NCBI GenBank assembly: GCA_031278135.1
Contig: JAITKY010000202.1
Coordinates: 1 to 9,019, forward strand
Reading direction: 5' to 3'
DNA from: Prevotellaceae bacterium
GTDB lineage: Bacteria; Bacteroidota; Bacteroidia; Bacteroidales; UBA932
Length of the DNA: 9,019 nt
Positions within the stretch are counted from its first letter, which is position 1; every line of letters starts with the position of its first letter. Made by a program: the position numbers and the translations under genes. Under the pieces are notes generated by a model that searched no databases, was not told where the DNA came from, and saw only the letters and a list, made by a program, of their open reading frames with translations. Shown here piece by piece: positions 6,024 through 9,019 of the stretch.

Positions 6024-8402
6024 TTATTCAAAAAACGGATAACAAGTAAACGTTTCGTTGTGGATCTCGTAATACGGGACATATTCAATGGAATTATCAA
6101 TCTCCGTAATACTGAAATGTAGCGGCTTTCCTTCCACCGGTTTCAGTTTTGCCGTCAATTCGTCTGCTGTAAACGGAAGATTCAGGACGCCGTTTTTGAC
6201 CTCATCGCCGACAAGTCCCATCAGTATAGGTCCGTATTCCAGAGCGTAAGTCTCTTTTCCTTTGAAATCGTCGGTGACGCCTGCGTATTTTGTCAGTCGA
6301 AAACCCATTGGCAAGGTGAAACTGACAACGTCGTTGTTGTTCCATGTGCGGTTGAGAGCGATGTAAGAGCCGGCGTTCCCCGTGGCGACTTTTTTACCGT
6401 TCACCATTATGTCCATTTTCGATACTGCCCACGACGGAATACGAATACGAATCTTGCTTTTAATCGGCGCAGCGAGTTCAAAATGCAGTTTTACACCGGA
6501 ACTTAATGGAAATTCGCTGTGCTGATGTACCGACAGTTTTTTGCCGTTCTGTTCCCATTCGATTGACGATTCGTTGAACAAATCAACATAAAGACCGTCG
6601 GCAGCAATTTTATAGACAAATTCGGGTAACATACCGTAAAGCCGTGCCCCCTGACCTTCGCAACATGAGCCTCCACATCCGCCTTTTTCCTTTTTACCGA
6701 CAAGACGGGCATGATAGCGAATGTTCCCGTTGTCCCGGTCTTGATTGGCAATACCAACGTTGTAGATACTCTTTTCGATTTCGGCGACATATTTTTCTCC
6801 GTTGTCAGGATAAAGAACACGCAACTGTTCGTTAAACACTGCCCAGAAAACATTTCCGCACAATTCGCCGGTGCTCATTCTGAGATGATAGGATTTCGGC
6901 GGAAATTGACGCGGAGGGAAAGTATATGATTCGATAACGCTGATACTTCCTCCGGTATGTGTAAAATGTTCGTGGAAAATATCCCATGCACCGTGCATTG
7001 CGTTCAGATAGTGTTGGTCGCCGGTTGCCATATACATGTCCATGTATGCGTTCAGTACGATAATCAGATAACTGTGAACACGTTCATATTGATATTGCCA
7101 GATAGCCGACGGGTCGCGGTCGATGAGTTGGTCGAGCCAGAAGTTTAATTGAAAATAGCGTTGCAAGACCTGAATATCAGCCGGGACACCAATATTTGTG
7201 TCGAGATAAGTTCTCGAATTTGCCACCATTCCCTGATTGCCGATAGGAACTCGAAACATCATTTCCGGCAAATATGGACAGGAATTAAACCAGTCGCCGC
7301 TACGACGCAACAGTTGCCATGCTTTCGGATTGCCGGCAACTCCCGCTTCGACAAGTCCCTGCGAGATCCACCCGCGTGCGTAGCCATTGTTTTGTCCTTG
7401 CAGAACAGTGCGTTCAGCGTATCCGTGGATATATCCTTCTGGCGTAGCACAATCGTCGATGACGTTCACGAGTTCGTTCATCCTTTTTCGCAGTTCTTCG
7501 TCGCTTTGCCAACGGAGAATATTTCCAGCGCCCATAAGGAAACGACCTGCAATAGAGCCGCCAAGACCGCGTGTAAACCAACTGCTTGGTCCCTCGAATT
7601 CGCCGGCGTCTTTACCTGCACGTTCAAGGAAATTGTGCGCCATATCGTGTACGCTGAATGAGTTAAGCAGGTAATAGATATTTTTGTCGAAAGTCTGTTT
7701 AAACAGTCCTCCGACAGTCACTCCGACACGAGGCGTCTTCAACGGCGCTTCGACGGGCTTCCATGTTTCCGGCGCAGTCACTTGTTCGGGATGGTCGAAC
7801 CACACGTTTTCGCCGGCAGGACGTTGCGGACGCAGCAGAAAATGTTTCCCGAGATTGCCATTATTGAAATCGGCGAGCGTTTTGCATTCGGCAACGTCTT
7901 TCCCTCCCGAAATCACTTCGAAACGCCAGAGTTCAAAGACATCCGGCTTGAAAACCGTAAGCCGTACATAACGCGCCTGCGTCGGTTGGGGAAGTTTGTA
8001 AGTCTTAATTTCCAGCGGATAACCTTCGAAATCGTTTGCCGTCTGGTCGATTACCGTGCAGGGATTCGAAAACGTTTCGTTTCCTGCCGCCTCGATACGG
8101 AAACGGATGGGAAAATTGTGCGAATATGCTCCGGGCCAGGCTTTATCCTGAAAATAAGGATACAGTTTCACCGCTTCGACAGGATAAACAGCGCCAAGAT
8201 CAATCTGTACCCAATTCGGGAGAAGACTGTCCTTCGAAGGTGTCGAAACGTACGGAATCGGCGAACCGACACACATCGCTACACGTTCGATTCCCATTGG
8301 TCCTCCGTCGAGGTCCGCAACCTGAGCGGAGATTTTTGTCTGTTGCAACATAAACGAGAACAGTATTGCTGCTAAAATTATTCTTACTAAATCATTTTTC
8401 AT
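6024..8402 (-). CDS. Secreted DUF1680/GH127-like beta-L-arabinofuranosidase candidate with discoidin-like domain
   Basis: This 792-residue protein starts with a signal peptide (hydrophobic IILAAILFSFML, likely cleaved near ISAQ at 24-27). Residues about 35-165 resemble a discoidin/F5-8C carbohydrate-binding domain: NWVQIDLGAVYPVEAVKLYP at 63-82, ARYVRLTVF at 143-151 and a final ELWRFEVISGG. The rest is an (alpha/alpha)6-barrel of the DUF1680 superfamily followed by beta-sandwich segments. In the GH127 enzyme HypBA1 a zinc is held by Glu, Cys and two adjacent Cys, one being the nucleophile. The matching residues here are E513 and C515 (GELCG) and C580-C581 (GGSCCEGQGAR). E491 (ESYTF) is a plausible acid/base. 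Expected action is release of beta-L-arabinofuranose or a related sugar from plant glycans, in the periplasm or outside. There is no SusC/SusD or other CAZyme gene beside it. The exact GH family (127, 146 or relative) is not certain. Confidence 0.88.
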   Translation of the reverse strand: MKNDLVRIILAAILFSFMLQQTKISAQVADLDGGPMGIERVAMCVGSPIPYVSTPSKDSLLPNWVQIDLGAVYPVEAVKLYPYFQDKAWPGAYSHNFPIRFRIEAAGNETFSNPCTVIDQTANDFEGYPLEIKTYKLPQPTQARYVRLTVFKPDVFELWRFEVISGGKDVAECKTLADFNNGNLGKHFLLRPQRPAGENVWFDHPEQVTAPETWKPVEAPLKTPRVGVTVGGLFKQTFDKNIYYLLNSFSVHDMAHNFLERAGKDAGEFEGPSSWFTRGLGGSIAGRFLMGAGNILRWQSDEELRKRMNELVNVIDDCATPEGYIHGYAERTVLQGQNNGYARGWISQGLVEAGVAGNPKAWQLLRRSGDWFNSCPYLPEMMFRVPIGNQGMVANSRTYLDTNIGVPADIQVLQRYFQLNFWLDQLIDRDPSAIWQYQYERVHSYLIIVLNAYMDMYMATGDQHYLNAMHGAWDIFHEHFTHTGGSISVIESYTFPPRQFPPKSYHLRMSTGELCGNVFWAVFNEQLRVLYPDNGEKYVAEIEKSIYNVGIANQDRDNGNIRYHARLVGKKEKGGCGGSCCEGQGARLYGMLPEFVYKIAADGLYVDLFNESSIEWEQNGKKLSVHQHSEFPLSSGVKLHFELAAPIKSKIRIRIPSWAVSKMDIMVNGKKVATGNAGSYIALNRTWNNNDVVSFTLPMGFRLTKYAGVTDDFKGKETYALEYGPILMGLVGDEVKNGVLNLPFTADELTAKLKPVEGKPLHFSITEIDNSIEYVPYYEIHNETFTCYPFFE

Positions 8403-8944
8403 CGTATTGATATTAAATAATTACAGCGCAAAATTATATATTTTTTTCGTGATTTAATTTTAATATTGTACTTATGTATAAGTTTTTGGCTCTATCGAGA
8501 GTCTAAAAATGTGTTTTACACGAATAGCACATTCGCTAAAAAGCTCAAGAAGTAGTAGTGGAACGACACCTAATTAATTGGTTAATAAAATGTCGGTCTC
8601 TGCATGACTTTATATTTTATTTATTTTTTCATCTCTAATAGTGGCAATACTCTCGACGTAATGTCGGCTTTCGAACCGATCGAACGCTGGCGTTATGGCT
8701 GTAGAAGTATCCGGGCAAGCGTGGAATTTTTTCGGAATGGAAAATTAATAAAGGATAACAGTACCTGTCTGTGGGGCTTTCTATCTGCATAAGCCATAAT
8801 GCAACAATTGAATTTGCGCCATGTTCAGAAAACCTGTCAGATCCCACGATAGTACAATTGATATAACAGTTTTTGGACAGACACTAATTACCTGTAAAAG
8901 AATGATCATCGGTTACAATGTTATTAATAATGTAAAAAAAAAAA
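8403..8944. other. Non-coding region upstream of the glycosidase, rich in small inverted repeats
   Basis: No convincing gene is seen. Small dyads cluster at 8483-8535: GGCTCT-ATCG-AGAGTC (8488-8503, flanked by T5 and A5), GTGT-TTT-ACAC (8511-8521) and CGAAT-AGCAC-ATTCG (8521-8535). Further right, TTCGA/TCGAA (8670-8684) and AACGC/GCGTT (8683-8694) lie in a locally GC-richer patch, about 8650-8720. Short open frames on both strands there (8604-8792 plus, 8635-8847 minus) look like chance or decayed sequence. A degraded gene or insertion-sequence remnant is possible but not shown. Confidence 0.5.
8429..8436 (-). promoter_or_regulatory. Possible -7 element for the glycosidase gene
   Basis: TAATTTTG on the minus strand (8436-8429) fits TAnnTTTG and would put the transcription start about 20 nt before the ATG at 8402. 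No TTTG or TTG element is visible at the proper distance upstream, so this is only a weak call. The leader is AT-rich with no Shine-Dalgarno sequence. Confidence 0.35.
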
Positions 8945-8973
8945 TTGCATATAAAAAAAAAGCATTACTTTTG
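8945..8973 (+). promoter_or_regulatory. Strong plus-strand Bacteroidota promoter near the right edge
   Basis: TTG at 8945-8947, an 18-nt spacer, and TACTTTTG at 8966-8973 match the Bacteroidota -33/-7 pattern well. Long A-tracts lie just upstream of the TTG and inside the spacer, which is common in strong promoters. Transcription would begin around 8980 and run rightward out of the window, divergent from the glycosidase gene. An ATG at 9013-9015, preceded by an A-rich run, could be the start codon of that gene, but only 7 nt of it are visible. Confidence 0.6.
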
Positions 8974-9019
8974 CGGCGTGGAAAATTTGGCTGCTTGCAA
9001 CCACAGTAAAAAATGCTAA

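Noticed and set aside
7149..7661. Plus-strand open frame of 170 codons
   Set aside because: It is antisense to the conserved barrel of the GH127-like enzyme, with no recognisable motif.
7782..8375. Plus-strand open frame of 197 codons
   Set aside because: It is antisense to the glycosidase N-terminal region; the composition is Arg/Phe-rich and looks like a complement of real coding sequence.
8604..8847. Short open frames on both strands in the right intergenic region as a possible gene or insertion-sequence remnant
   Set aside because: Neither translation resembles a known family. No terminal repeats or target duplication could be identified, and no promoter of the expected type precedes them.

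Overview
The window looks like a piece of a Bacteroidota chromosome. The evidence is moderate-to-low GC, AT-rich intergenic DNA, start codons mostly without strong Shine-Dalgarno sequences, promoter motifs of the Bacteroidota TTTG / TAnnTTTG type, and proteins of typical Bacteroidota flavour. All six complete genes lie on the minus strand; no RNA gene, CRISPR array or intact insertion sequence was seen.

Region 92-5601 is one tightly packed minus-strand operon. In transcription order it encodes an MMPL/RND-type membrane exporter (3088-5601), a phytoene desaturase/retinol saturase-like FAD oxidoreductase (1613-3091, overlapping the exporter gene by 4 nt), a LolA-like periplasmic lipid carrier (975-1607, 5 nt gap), and two small hotdog-fold 3-hydroxyacyl-ACP dehydratase-like proteins (521-955 and 92-493). 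This set matches the dehydration, tailoring and export part of aryl polyene / flexirubin-type pigment clusters. The ketosynthases, acyl carrier proteins, ketoreductase and aryl-starter genes expected in such a cluster are not in the window and, if present, should lie to the left of position 1. The two hotdog proteins each lack one half of the His/Glu catalytic pair, and the halves are complementary. That suggests an ApeI:ApeP-type heterodimer with a composite active site.

Region 5602-6023 is a 422-nt non-coding stretch upstream of the operon. It holds a good Bacteroidota promoter whose -33/-7 spacer contains a perfect 12-bp palindrome (candidate operator), plus repeated copies of the -7 motif.

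Region 6024-8402 encodes a secreted 792-residue DUF1680/GH127-like glycosidase (candidate beta-L-arabinofuranosidase). It has an N-terminal discoidin-like domain and the Glu-x-Cys ... Cys-Cys zinc/nucleophile site. It appears monocistronic and unrelated to the pigment operon.

Region 8403-9019 has no convincing gene. It carries several small inverted repeats, and near the right edge a strong plus-strand promoter-like sequence that probably drives a gene starting at or beyond the window end.
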